Assembly (NCBI RefSeq): GCF_001693485.1
Contig: NZ_MAXC01000008.1
Location: 1 to 64,000 of the forward strand
Direction of reading: 5' to 3'
Length of the DNA stretch: 64,000 nucleotides
From: Bradyrhizobium sp. LMTR 3
GTDB lineage: Bacteria; Pseudomonadota; Alphaproteobacteria; Rhizobiales; Xanthobacteraceae
In this document: one piece after another, positions 18,645 to 26,723 of the stretch
Layout of the letters: each line of letters opens with the position of its first letter
Position numbering within the stretch: the first letter of the stretch is position 1
The notes under the pieces: model-generated
Databases searched by the model: none
The model's input: the letters and a program-made list of their open reading frames with translations, nothing else
What the model was told of the DNA's origin: nothing
Program-made: the position numbers and the translations under genes

Positions 18645-19220
18645 TCAACTTGACCGACCCATCATATAGAACTCGTCGTTCGGTCGCATGCTGGTGACGT
18701 TCGCCAGACGGTTGGACATGCCGAAGAAAGCCGCGATCGCCGCGATATCCCAGATATCTTCATCTGTGAAACCGTGAGACTTTAGCGCTACGATGTCCGC
18801 CTCTCCCACCTCGAAGGCGCGTGCCGAGACTTTCATGGCGAAATCAAGCATCGCCCGCTGCCGTTCGGTGATGTCCGCCTTGCGGTAGTTGATCGCGATC
18901 TGGTCGGCGATCAGGGGATTCTTCGCGCGGACGCGCAGGATCGCGCCGTGGGCCACCACGCAGTATTGGCACTGGTTGGCGTTGCTCGTCGCGACCACGA
19001 TCATCTCGCGCTCGGCCTTGCTGATCGGGCCAGGCTTGTCCATCAGTGCGTCGTGATAGGCGAAGAACGCGCGAAACTCGTCCGGCCGATGGGCGAGCGT
19101 CAGGAAGACGTTGGGAACGAAGCCTGACTTCTCCTGAACCGCAAGAATTCGGCTGCGGATATCCTCCGGCAGGTCCGAGATCTTCGGGACCGGGAAACGG
19201 CTGATGGCGTGAGAGATCAT
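18645..19220 (-). CDS. AhpD-like / carboxymuconolactone decarboxylase-family protein (peroxidase-related)
   Basis: A 191-residue protein from the ATG at 19220. It has the alkylhydroperoxidase-D-like core with the redox motif CQYCVVAHG near residue 107 and the DIAAIAAFFGMSNRLAN helix that ends the fold. Members often act as thiol peroxidases or have unknown catalytic roles. It is the last gene of the leftward catabolic operon, 13 bp after the molybdoenzyme gene. A longer frame upstream overlaps that gene and is not credible. A role in removing peroxides made by pathway enzymes is possible but not shown. Confidence 0.85.
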   Translation of the reverse strand: MISHAISRFPVPKISDLPEDIRSRILAVQEKSGFVPNVFLTLAHRPDEFRAFFAYHDALMDKPGPISKAEREMIVVATSNANQCQYCVVAHGAILRVRAKNPLIADQIAINYRKADITERQRAMLDFAMKVSARAFEVGEADIVALKSHGFTDEDIWDIAAIAAFFGMSNRLANVTSMRPNDEFYMMGRSS

Positions 19221-19233
19221 ATTGAGACTCCGT

Positions 19234-21543
19234 CTAGACGGCCGCGAGCGCGGCCAGTTTCTCCTGATACTTTTCGATCGCGTCGCCCGGGTCAGTGGCA
19301 TACGGCTCGATCCTGACGAGACAGGTGTGTGCCGAGCAGCCCTGACCGAACTGTGAGGTGCCGACATCGAGTGTCAGCACGTTCGGATTGCCGGCGATCT
19401 CGATGCCGCTGTCGCCGGCCGTCGTGAACCAGGCGCCGGTCGGCAGCACGATGACCCCTTGGCGAACGGTGTCTGTGACCTGGGCCGTCGCAAGGCAAGC
19501 GCCGCGGTCGTTCCAAATGCGGATCGTCTGGCCATCGTTGATCCCGAACGCGGTAGCGTCACTGGGATTGACGCGGGCCCGCTCGCGGCCATTGCGCTTC
19601 ATCGCGCGGCTCGCAGCGCCGGTCTCGAGCTGGCTGTGGAGCCGGCCAGCGGGCTGATGCGAGATTAGATGCAATTGATCCGGATCGCTCCTGCCGAGCC
19701 ACTCCGCCGGCTCGATCCAGGCGGGGTGCGGGCCACAGTCGGAATAATTGAGTTTGGCCAGCGTCTCGCTGCCGAGCACGATCTTGCCCCTCTCGGTTTT
19801 GAGCGGCGACGTTTCCGGCTGGTCGCGGAATTCGGCCAGATAGGTGTGCTCGGCCTTGACCGGACACCGGGCGTAGCCGGCTTTCCAGAACGTATCGAAG
19901 TCCGGCATCTCGAAACCCAAGCGGGTTGCGGCGTCGTCGCGACTTGTCTCGTAGAGATGGCGCAGCCAGCCCATTTCGTCGCGGCCTTCGTTGAAGCGGT
20001 CCGCCGCACCGAGCTTTTCGGCAATGGCGTTGAAGATGTCGAAATCTGCGCGGGATTCACCCAGGGGCTCGATCGCCTTCTGCATGGCTAGGATGAAGTC
20101 GGATCGCTTGTTGCCTGCCAGGTCGTTGCGCTCGATCGAGGTCGTGGCCGGCAGCACGATGTCGGCGCGCTGCGCCGTCGCGGTGAACATCGGATCCTGT
20201 ACGATGATCGTTTCGGGGCGCGTCCATGCTTCCGCCAGACGGTTGAGATCCTGGTGGTGATGGTACGGATTGCCTCCGGCCCAATACACAAGTCGCGTGT
20301 CCGGGTAGAAGCGGGTCGAGCCCTGGTAGGTGAAGGGTCCGCCGGGGTTCAGCAGCATGTCGCTGATGCGCGCCACGGGAATGAAGCTGTCGATTGGCTT
20401 TGCGAACTGCGACATGGCTGGCGATCTGCCAATGTTGATCGTCGACCCCACGCCTCCCAGAGAACCGTAACCATAGCCGACGCCGCCGCCCGGCAAACCG
20501 ATCTGGCCGATGATCGATGCAAGGCCAAGCGCCGCCCAGAACGGCTGCTCGCCATGATGGGCACGCTGCAGGCTCCAACTCACCGTCAGCATGCTCCGCG
20601 TCTCGACGAGGCGCTTGGCGAGTTCTACGATCCTCTGCTGGTCGAGCCCGGTGATCCCCGCCGCCCAGGCCGCGTCCTTGCCCTCGCCATCCTGCGTGCC
20701 ATCCAGATAGCGGAGGAGGCGGTCGGCGCCGCTCGTGCAACGTTCGAGGAAGGCCTTGTCGTGCCGATCGGCTTTGACGATCTCGCCGGCCAATCCAAGC
20801 ATCAACGCAGTGTCGGTGTTCGGGCGGATCGGCCACCATTCGGCGTTCACCCATTCCGGTATGTCGTCCTCTAGCGGCGAGACGAGGATGATCCTGGTGC
20901 CGCGTTCCACGATCCTCTTGAGATGGGTCTCCACCATATGGCTGCCGATTCCACCGGCTTCATTCTGCGCGGTCCGCGGCGAGATCGCGCCGAACACGAC
21001 CAGAGTATCGGTATGCCGGGCGATCGTATCGAGCGTGTTGGCCCGCCCGCCGCAGGCTGTGTCGTCACCCAGCGTGTGGCGCAGGATCACGGGACCCGCC
21101 GCGATCGAATAGGTGTCGACATGCCCGGTGAAGCCGCCCACCAGATTGAGCATGCGCTTCAGCAGCGAGGACGCATGGTGGAATCGCCCGCTATTCGTCC
21201 AGCCGTAGGAGCCGGCAAAGATTGAGGCATTGCCGAAGGCGTCCGAGACGCGCCGAATCTCGTCGGCGACCAGCGTCGTCGCCTCGTCCCAGCCGACCGG
21301 CACGAATTTCTCTCGTCCGCGCCCGCGGCGATCGCTCTTCTCGCGCTTGTCGAGCCATCCGGAACGAACCATCGGCCGCAGCACGCGTCGTGCGGGGTTT
21401 GCCCATTCCCTGATCGAGTTGATGATCGGTGAGGGAGCCGGATCATGCTCGAACGGTTCGACGCCGACAATCTGCCCGTCCTCGACGAGGATCGTGTAGG
21501 CGCCCCAATGGCTACAGTGTGGAACCCGTCTGATTCTGCTCAT
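19234..21543 (-). CDS. Molybdopterin oxidoreductase, DMSO-reductase family (BisC/TorA-like)
   Basis: A 769-residue protein from the ATG at 21543. The first ~40 residues (HCSHWGAYTILVEDGQIVGVEPFEHDP) are typical of BisC/DorA/TorA enzymes without an Fe-S cluster. The Mo-pterin domain has FAGSYGWTNSGRFHHAS and GGFTGHVDTYS; a molydopterin-binding C-terminal barrel starts near HLISHQPAGRLHSQ. No Tat signal is seen, so it is likely cytoplasmic like BisC. Known relatives reduce S- or N-oxides. In those enzymes a Ser ligates Mo at the second residue after YGW; here that position is Asn and the Ser is one later. The gene overlaps the upstream kinase stop by 4 bp (ATGA), so it belongs to the catabolic operon. 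Confidence 0.88.
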   Translation of the reverse strand: MSRIRRVPHCSHWGAYTILVEDGQIVGVEPFEHDPAPSPIINSIREWANPARRVLRPMVRSGWLDKREKSDRRGRGREKFVPVGWDEATTLVADEIRRVSDAFGNASIFAGSYGWTNSGRFHHASSLLKRMLNLVGGFTGHVDTYSIAAGPVILRHTLGDDTACGGRANTLDTIARHTDTLVVFGAISPRTAQNEAGGIGSHMVETHLKRIVERGTRIILVSPLEDDIPEWVNAEWWPIRPNTDTALMLGLAGEIVKADRHDKAFLERCTSGADRLLRYLDGTQDGEGKDAAWAAGITGLDQQRIVELAKRLVETRSMLTVSWSLQRAHHGEQPFWAALGLASIIGQIGLPGGGVGYGYGSLGGVGSTINIGRSPAMSQFAKPIDSFIPVARISDMLLNPGGPFTYQGSTRFYPDTRLVYWAGGNPYHHHQDLNRLAEAWTRPETIIVQDPMFTATAQRADIVLPATTSIERNDLAGNKRSDFILAMQKAIEPLGESRADFDIFNAIAEKLGAADRFNEGRDEMGWLRHLYETSRDDAATRLGFEMPDFDTFWKAGYARCPVKAEHTYLAEFRDQPETSPLKTERGKIVLGSETLAKLNYSDCGPHPAWIEPAEWLGRSDPDQLHLISHQPAGRLHSQLETGAASRAMKRNGRERARVNPSDATAFGINDGQTIRIWNDRGACLATAQVTDTVRQGVIVLPTGAWFTTAGDSGIEIAGNPNVLTLDVGTSQFGQGCSAHTCLVRIEPYATDPGDAIEKYQEKLAALAAV

Positions 21544-23090
21544 CCATAGTCTCCAACGGCCGCGCGGTTCGCAGACCGGGACTGCGTCGGCACTTCGACG
21601 GAGCTTCTGATGCCGGACATGGTTTCCCAAAGCGGAGAAACCGCGTCCACAAGGCGAGAGAACAGCACGAACTTCCGGTTCGCATAGTCCGCGATCTCGC
21701 CCTGTTGCGGCTGCATCGTTTCGTCAGGCGCGCCGATCCAGTTCGCTGCCACCGTGGAAGGCGGCTCGCCATACAGGAACTTCGCGCCGATGGCACCAAG
21801 TCCGCGCAGGCCCGCGTGGCCATCGGTCGAGCGTTGGACGGTCGATCCCGTCACGGTCGCAAGGAAGCGCGCGAAGTGGGGATCTCCCGCAAGGCCGCCA
21901 CCCAGCGAGAGAGCGCCGGCCGGAGCGCTCATCATCTCGTGGCTCCTGCGCGCAATGAAAGCCAGCGCTTCGCACGCTGCCCACGCGACCTGCGCAGGCG
22001 TTGCTGCTGCGGTTAGGCCGAATATCGCGCCGCTCGCATGCGGCGTGGTGTAAGGCGCGCGCTCGCCGCCCGGCTCGAAGAAGGGATGCAACAACAGCTC
22101 GGAATGGCACGGCTCGATCCGCTCGGGCACGCCCGCGATCAGTTTCCTGACGTGCTGCAGCAGTGTGGCGCCATTGAAGCTCGGGTGGGTGCAAAGGTAG
22201 CCCGAGCCCAGCACGAACTTCTGGATGATGGCTCCGGCAGGCTTCTCGCGCATAGCCGCGGGGTCCTGCAAATGGCAGCCATGGATCGCACTGGTGCCGA
22301 AAATCGAGGCCCGCGTAACGCCGGGACGCGTGCCGAGGCCGAGGCCGATCAATGATGCGTGGACGTCGCCCGGACCGAGCAGGACCGGCACGTTTGAGGG
22401 AAGGCGCAGCGCCGCGGCGGCCTGTGGCGAGAGTGTGGCGCGGCACGCGCCCACCGGCACGAGTTCGGGCAGTAGCTCCAGGCCGCGCTCCAAGCCGAGG
22501 GCACTTTCGACACGGCGGGAAGTCTCACCCGTGCGCCAATCGCCCCAAACCGGAAGAGCTGCGCTCGGTTCGCCCAGCAGCCTTTCGGTGAGGGAATAGA
22601 AGAGCCACTCCTTCAGGCGCAGCACGTGCCGGATCTGCTTCAGCCGTTCCGGATCGTGCCGCTGTAGCCAGAGTAGGTGCAGGCTTTGCGAGGCGGCTGT
22701 CGGCCGTGAGCCCGTGACCGTCTCAATCTCCTGCAGCGAGCCCTGCAGGTCCGGCTCTGCAATCAGGGACCGAACCCGTCCGTCGAGCCAGGTGATCGCG
22801 GAACCGACGGGTTCTCTGTTCTGATCGATCGGCCACAGTCCGTCGCCCTGACCCGTCAGCAGAATGCCATCGACGATGCTATTCGCCCTTGCTGCACAGG
22901 CACCGAGCACGGCTAGAGCATCCTCGCGCGCGATCTCCATGTCCTGCTCGACTTGGATACCGCCGCGCCGGAGCCCCCGATTCTCGCGCTGAACCGCGCA
23001 CAGCATCTGTCCCTGCCGATCGAAGGCGGCTGCTTTCACCGCCGTCGTGCCGGAGTCGAGACAGAGCAGGACGGAATTCGAAACCGTCAT
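21540..23090 (-). CDS. FGGY-family carbohydrate kinase
   Basis: A 516-residue kinase of the xylulokinase/fuculokinase/AI-2 kinase group. The phosphate-binding LCLDSGTTAVKAAAFD is at residues 9-24. The substrate region has TGQGDGLWPID. The second ATPase motif is GGERAPYTTPHASGAIFGL and the adenosine loop is SLGGGLAGDPHFARFLA. It should phosphorylate a sugar, polyol or related hydroxy compound. It overlaps the aldolase gene (start 23090, stop of aldolase 23087) and the molybdoenzyme gene, so kinase and aldolase probably act in sequence: phosphorylation, then aldol cleavage. The exact substrate cannot be told from sequence. Confidence 0.9.
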   Translation of the reverse strand: MTVSNSVLLCLDSGTTAVKAAAFDRQGQMLCAVQRENRGLRRGGIQVEQDMEIAREDALAVLGACAARANSIVDGILLTGQGDGLWPIDQNREPVGSAITWLDGRVRSLIAEPDLQGSLQEIETVTGSRPTAASQSLHLLWLQRHDPERLKQIRHVLRLKEWLFYSLTERLLGEPSAALPVWGDWRTGETSRRVESALGLERGLELLPELVPVGACRATLSPQAAAALRLPSNVPVLLGPGDVHASLIGLGLGTRPGVTRASIFGTSAIHGCHLQDPAAMREKPAGAIIQKFVLGSGYLCTHPSFNGATLLQHVRKLIAGVPERIEPCHSELLLHPFFEPGGERAPYTTPHASGAIFGLTAAATPAQVAWAACEALAFIARRSHEMMSAPAGALSLGGGLAGDPHFARFLATVTGSTVQRSTDGHAGLRGLGAIGAKFLYGEPPSTVAANWIGAPDETMQPQQGEIADYANRKFVLFSRLVDAVSPLWETMSGIRSSVEVPTQSRSANRAAVGDYG

Positions 23091-23764
23091 GAAGCCTGAC
23101 GAAGCTTCTCGAGGGTGGTTGCCGGCTGTTGTCCATAGGTCTTGAATTTCTCCATGACCTCGGCGATCTGCCGTTCAGAGAGCACTGGCGGTTCACCGTG
23201 GGGCAGACAGAGCAGGTACTGCTGGGCCAGCTCCTCGACCGTGACCGCGAGCGACAGGGCGCGCGCGATCGATACATGCGCAGTGATGACACCATGATGC
23301 GCCATCAGACAGGCCCTGCGTCCGTCGAGGGCCTCGATGACCCGGTCCGCAAGCTCTTGCGAACCGAAAATTTCATAGGGCGCGCATCGGATGGTCGATC
23401 CGCCCGCTCCGGCGATCACGTAGTGGATTGCCGGGATGTCCTTGCCCATGATCGAGAGTGCCGTCGCATGCGTCGAGTGGGTGTGGACCACGGCATTGAG
23501 GTCGCTTCGCGCCTTTAGAATATCGCGGTGGAAGCGCCATTCGCTCGATGGAAGCACGTCGCCTGCAAAGGTCGCATCCCAGTTCATCGCCACGACGTGA
23601 TCTGGCGTCAACTTGTCGTAGGGAATGCCAGTGGGAGAGATCAGGAAGCCGTTGCCGTATCTGACGCTGATATTGCCGGACGTACCCTTATTGATCCCCA
23701 GCCGGTTCATGCTGCGGCAGGCCTCGATGAGCTCGGAACGGAGAGCCAATTCTTCTTTGGTCAT
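23087..23764 (-). CDS. Class II aldolase/adducin-family protein (fuculose-1-phosphate aldolase-like)
   Basis: A 225-residue protein at the usual length for FucA/RhaD-type aldolases. It shows GTSGNISVR (phosphate binding, residues 27-35), SPTGIPYDKL, the acidic residue in SSEWRFH, the zinc ligands in VVHTHSTHAT, and the third His in AHHGV. The family cleaves ketose-1-phosphates to DHAP and an aldehyde, or decarboxylates related acids. Coupling with the FGGY kinase suggests it cleaves the kinase product. The aldehyde fragment could feed the 2-hydroxyacid enzymes encoded nearby. Confidence 0.9.
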   Translation of the reverse strand: MTKEELALRSELIEACRSMNRLGINKGTSGNISVRYGNGFLISPTGIPYDKLTPDHVVAMNWDATFAGDVLPSSEWRFHRDILKARSDLNAVVHTHSTHATALSIMGKDIPAIHYVIAGAGGSTIRCAPYEIFGSQELADRVIEALDGRRACLMAHHGVITAHVSIARALSLAVTVEELAQQYLLCLPHGEPPVLSERQIAEVMEKFKTYGQQPATTLEKLRQAS

Positions 23765-23779
23765 GAACGTTTTCCCTGT

Positions 23780-24841
23780 TCATTTGGTCGGATAGAGAGG
23801 CGGCCTGCCGTCCAGGATCAGGCCGATGTCCGTGGCGATCATGTTGGCCGCTTTGGTGACGGAGAAGCGCGAGGCGCCCGCGATGTGCGGCGATAGCGTT
23901 ACGTTGGCAAGCTTGAGGAGCGGCCAGTCGGCCGGCGGTGGCTCCGGATCGAATGTGTCCAGCGCTGCACCCCTGAGGTGACCCGATACGAGCGCGTCGT
24001 AAAGCGCCGCGTAGTCCAGCACCTGTCCGCGCGTGGTGTTGACGATATAGGCGCCCGGCTTCATGGCGTTGATCCGGTCGCGGCCGATCATACCTTTGGT
24101 TTGGGACGTGACGCGCGGATGAAGAGTAACCACGTCGGCCTGGCGGGTAAGGTCGTCGAGCTCGACTTTCTGGACGCCGGCGGCGCGGTCCTCATCGGTC
24201 AATTGCTTGAAGGGATCAGAAACCAGGATGCTGCAGCCGAAGGGCTGGAGCAGCCGCGCCACGCGCGTGCCGATGTCGCCATAGCCGATGATGCCGACCG
24301 TGAGCTCGCAGAGCTCTGGCCCGGTGTGATCGTAATGATAAAAGTCACGGCGAAATTCACCGCTGGCGACCGATAGATGGCCGCGAATGAGGTTGCGTGT
24401 CTCCGCGAGCAGCGAGGCGACCGTGAACTCGGCTACGGCTGAGGCGTTGCGGCCCGGCGTGTTGATGACCGTCACCCCGCGATCGCGCGCCGCCGGCATC
24501 TCGATGTTGACCGGGCCGCCCCGCGACACCGCAATGATCTTCAGCTTCGGCGCATGCCTCAGGCTTTCCGCTGTGATCGGTGCCAGATGCGTGACGAGAA
24601 TGTCGAGGTCGCCGAGAAAGTCGAAATAGGCCTCCGGCCGGCCGACGAATTCCGCGACAGGAAGCGACGGATCGTGCTTGGTCGATTGGACTTTCAGGGG
24701 CCAACCAAGCTCCATGTGCTTGAACCGCACGGGGCGTCCGGCCAGGACCTTCGCCAGCGCCTCCTCGAAGAAGGCCGGCTGCATGAAGCCGTCGCCGATG
24801 ATGCCGATGGTCAGCGTTTTGACGTCGGAGATCATGTTCAT
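23780..24841 (-). CDS. D-isomer-specific 2-hydroxyacid dehydrogenase family protein
   Basis: A 353-residue NAD(P)-dependent dehydrogenase. The nucleotide-binding domain has VGIIGYGDIGTRVARLL with an acidic residue in VSDPF. Catalytic residues of the family are seen: Arg in VNTTRGQVLD, Glu in DTFDPEPPP and His in TLSPHIAGAS. It interconverts 2-hydroxy and 2-oxo acids; phosphoglycerate, glyoxylate/hydroxypyruvate or a deoxy-sugar acid are all possible. It follows the CoA-transferase-like genes by 24 bp and precedes the aldolase by 15 bp. Its N-terminal ~100 residues are longer than in GhrB-type enzymes. Confidence 0.9.
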   Translation of the reverse strand: MNMISDVKTLTIGIIGDGFMQPAFFEEALAKVLAGRPVRFKHMELGWPLKVQSTKHDPSLPVAEFVGRPEAYFDFLGDLDILVTHLAPITAESLRHAPKLKIIAVSRGGPVNIEMPAARDRGVTVINTPGRNASAVAEFTVASLLAETRNLIRGHLSVASGEFRRDFYHYDHTGPELCELTVGIIGYGDIGTRVARLLQPFGCSILVSDPFKQLTDEDRAAGVQKVELDDLTRQADVVTLHPRVTSQTKGMIGRDRINAMKPGAYIVNTTRGQVLDYAALYDALVSGHLRGAALDTFDPEPPPADWPLLKLANVTLSPHIAGASRFSVTKAANMIATDIGLILDGRPPLYPTK

Positions 24842-24865
24842 GGTGGTTTCAGGCTCTCTTTTTGA

Positions 24866-25633
24866 TCAGGACACCAGGGCGCCGCGCTGCGCGAGCTCGC
24901 GCTGCATCTGGACGGCGAACTCGGGATAGGTTCCCGCCAACTCGTCCAGTACGCGGCCGCGGAGCAGGTCGAGGGTCGCGCGGTCCGGCAGCTTCGTCTG
25001 CAGCGGCCGTTCGCCATGTGCGAACCGGAAACCGGTCGCCGCCTTGATCTCGGCGAGATCGTGTCCGGGATGCACGCTCTCGAGCTCGAAGCCTGGACGC
25101 GACTTGTCGAACCGGAACAGTCCTTTCCCCGTCAGCAGCGCGTAGGGCCCGCCGGTTCTGAAGACGCCGTCTTCGCTGATGCCGGGGGCGCTGACGAAGT
25201 CGACCTTCTCCACGAAAACGCGCGAGGTGTGCTCTTCGCGAAACAGGATGACGCGCGGCACGACGAAATAGAGATAGGCGGAGCCGAACGAGCCGGGCCA
25301 GCGCACGCTGGATTGCGGATAGTCTCCGGCGCCCACGAGATTGACGTTGCCGAAACCGTCGATCTGGCCGCCGCCGAGAAAGAACGCATCGATGCGCCCC
25401 TGACCGGCGCAGTCGAACAGCTCGGCCGAGCCGTTGGTGAAGAAATTGTGGTCGACGGACCCGAGGATGGAAATGCGCGGGCCGATCGCGCCGGCTTTCT
25501 CCTTCAATGCGCGCAGCAGGATGGCGCCGGCAGCAGGGATCGGGGAGGAGGCACCGACGGCCACGTGCCGGACCCCGTCGAGCAGTCGCGCGATGGTGCA
25601 GATCAGCACCTCGCGAGGGTGAACTTCAACCAT
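24866..25633 (-). CDS. Family I CoA-transferase-like protein, subunit B
   Basis: A 255-residue protein from the ATG at 25633, sharing one base with the stop of subunit A (TGATG). It has AVGASSPIPAAGAILLRAL, FFLGGGQIDGFGNVNLV and a C-terminal LVSAPGI-like segment (VDFVSAPGISEDG). These match the beta subunit of glutaconate CoA-transferase and IpdB. At the place where glutaconate CoA-transferase has its catalytic Glu (VESG), this protein reads ILGSVDHN, so the usual nucleophile seems absent. It may therefore be a hydrolase-type member like IpdAB, or use another residue. The alignment is from memory. Confidence 0.8.
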   Translation of the reverse strand: MVEVHPREVLICTIARLLDGVRHVAVGASSPIPAAGAILLRALKEKAGAIGPRISILGSVDHNFFTNGSAELFDCAGQGRIDAFFLGGGQIDGFGNVNLVGAGDYPQSSVRWPGSFGSAYLYFVVPRVILFREEHTSRVFVEKVDFVSAPGISEDGVFRTGGPYALLTGKGLFRFDKSRPGFELESVHPGHDLAEIKAATGFRFAHGERPLQTKLPDRATLDLLRGRVLDELAGTYPEFAVQMQRELAQRGALVS

Positions 25634-26436
25634 CACGCCGGTTCCATCTGCGCCATGTAGTCTGCGAAACCCTCCGCCGTGCGCGCGGCCTTCGCATAGC
25701 GCAGGATTTCCACTGTGTCCGTCGAATACTCGCCCCACAGGCCGTATGGCCACGCGCCCTTTGGTGCGTGAGCGACCGCGGTGACGTAGAGCGCTGGCAG
25801 GACACCGGCGGCGCTCATCTCGTTGTTGAGCAGGCTTTCCTCGAGGATGCGCTCCACCGTCACGAGCACGGTGATAGAGGCATAAGCCATTGCCGCGAGC
25901 TCGCGCCGCCGTCCGATCCAGACATTGCCGAAACGATCGGCCATCGGGGCGTGGAAGATCGTGACGTCGGGCTTGATCGCGGGGATCAGCACGATCGGGT
26001 CGCCCTTGTCGGCAAGAGGATTATCGATCACGCGCCAGTCATCCCGATGGCGCAGCAGGTCGGTGCCGATCAGGCCTCTCATCGGAACGAATGGACTGCC
26101 CTTCTGCGCGGCCATCAGACCGGCATGGATCGCCGGACACGTCGCGTCCCTGAGCTTGATCGTGCCTTCCTTGACGGCCGCATTGAAGCGCGGTGCGCCG
26201 CCGGCCTCGCCCAGCGAGACTGCGCTGGTTTCGACCGTTCGAACTAGCCCGGCGCCGACGAGCTGGTCGACTTGCAATCCGCCGGTGGGCACGCAGACGA
26301 GATCGAGATTGCCTGCGCCGCGTTCGATGAGGGGGAGGGTCATGGCCATGGAAACGCCGGCATAGTCGACCGGCAGAGCGACGCGCATGCCCGCTTCGAC
26401 ATGCTTCGCCATCGCGCGAAGTTCGCTCAGCACCAT
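25633..26436 (-). CDS. Family I CoA-transferase-like protein, subunit A
   Basis: A 267-residue protein and the first gene of the leftward operon. It has LVCVPTGGLQVDQLVGAGLV, a FVPMRGLIGTDLL segment, and the family signature HAPMADRFGNVWIG, as in glutaconate CoA-transferase subunit A and IpdA. It should form a heteromer with the B subunit encoded immediately downstream. The substrate is unknown: candidates are a carboxylic acid activated to a CoA thioester or a CoA-bound diketone. The gene starts 65 bp from the nearer of two IclR-type palindromes. Confidence 0.83.
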   Translation of the reverse strand: MVLSELRAMAKHVEAGMRVALPVDYAGVSMAMTLPLIERGAGNLDLVCVPTGGLQVDQLVGAGLVRTVETSAVSLGEAGGAPRFNAAVKEGTIKLRDATCPAIHAGLMAAQKGSPFVPMRGLIGTDLLRHRDDWRVIDNPLADKGDPIVLIPAIKPDVTIFHAPMADRFGNVWIGRRRELAAMAYASITVLVTVERILEESLLNNEMSAAGVLPALYVTAVAHAPKGAWPYGLWGEYSTDTVEILRYAKAARTAEGFADYMAQMEPA

Positions 26437-26500
26437 TCTCCTCCCAGTCCGGGTTGTTCTCCAGCGGCCGCTTCGGCGCGATCCGGAGGAGATCGATCAA

Positions 26501-26519
26501 TGTTCCACAATGTAGAACA
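26501..26519. promoter_or_regulatory. IclR-type operator candidate, leftward-operon side
   Basis: TGTTCCACAATGTAGAACA has TGTTC/GAACA arms. Its core 17 bp differ at only a few positions from the palindrome at 26693-26709. It lies 65 bp upstream of the CoA-transferase A start. IclR-family sites commonly have this GTTCYACAATRTAGAAC-like form. Regulation by the IclR protein at 30906-31721 is inferred. Confidence 0.6.
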
Positions 26520-26650
26520 TTATTCTAAATTGAACGTAGTCGGAGCATGGCGAGCCTGTCAATCCACTTTCACCGCGAGCGGAATTGGATGCGGAAGGGC
26601 TCGAAAATTCCGATGGCGTTACGTCGCGTGGGCGCATTTGCCGCCGTCTC

Positions 26651-26709
26651 TTGACAAGCCTTCGCGTCGGGCCAACAATAATTCAGAATAGCGTTCTACA
26701 ATATAGAAC
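26651..26709 (+). promoter_or_regulatory. Promoter and IclR-type operator of the ABC transporter operon
   Basis: A perfect -35 box TTGACA is at 26651-26656, followed at about 17-19 bp by the weak -10 candidate ACAATA/CAATAA. The palindrome GTTCTACAATATAGAAC (26693-26709; perfect 6-bp arms, 5-bp spacer) lies just after the expected start point and 14 bp before the first ATG. This position suits repression by blocking transcription. A half-site-like run (ATTCAGAATAGC) precedes it. Confidence 0.55.
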
Positions 26710-26723
26710 ATAGGGAGAAGCGA

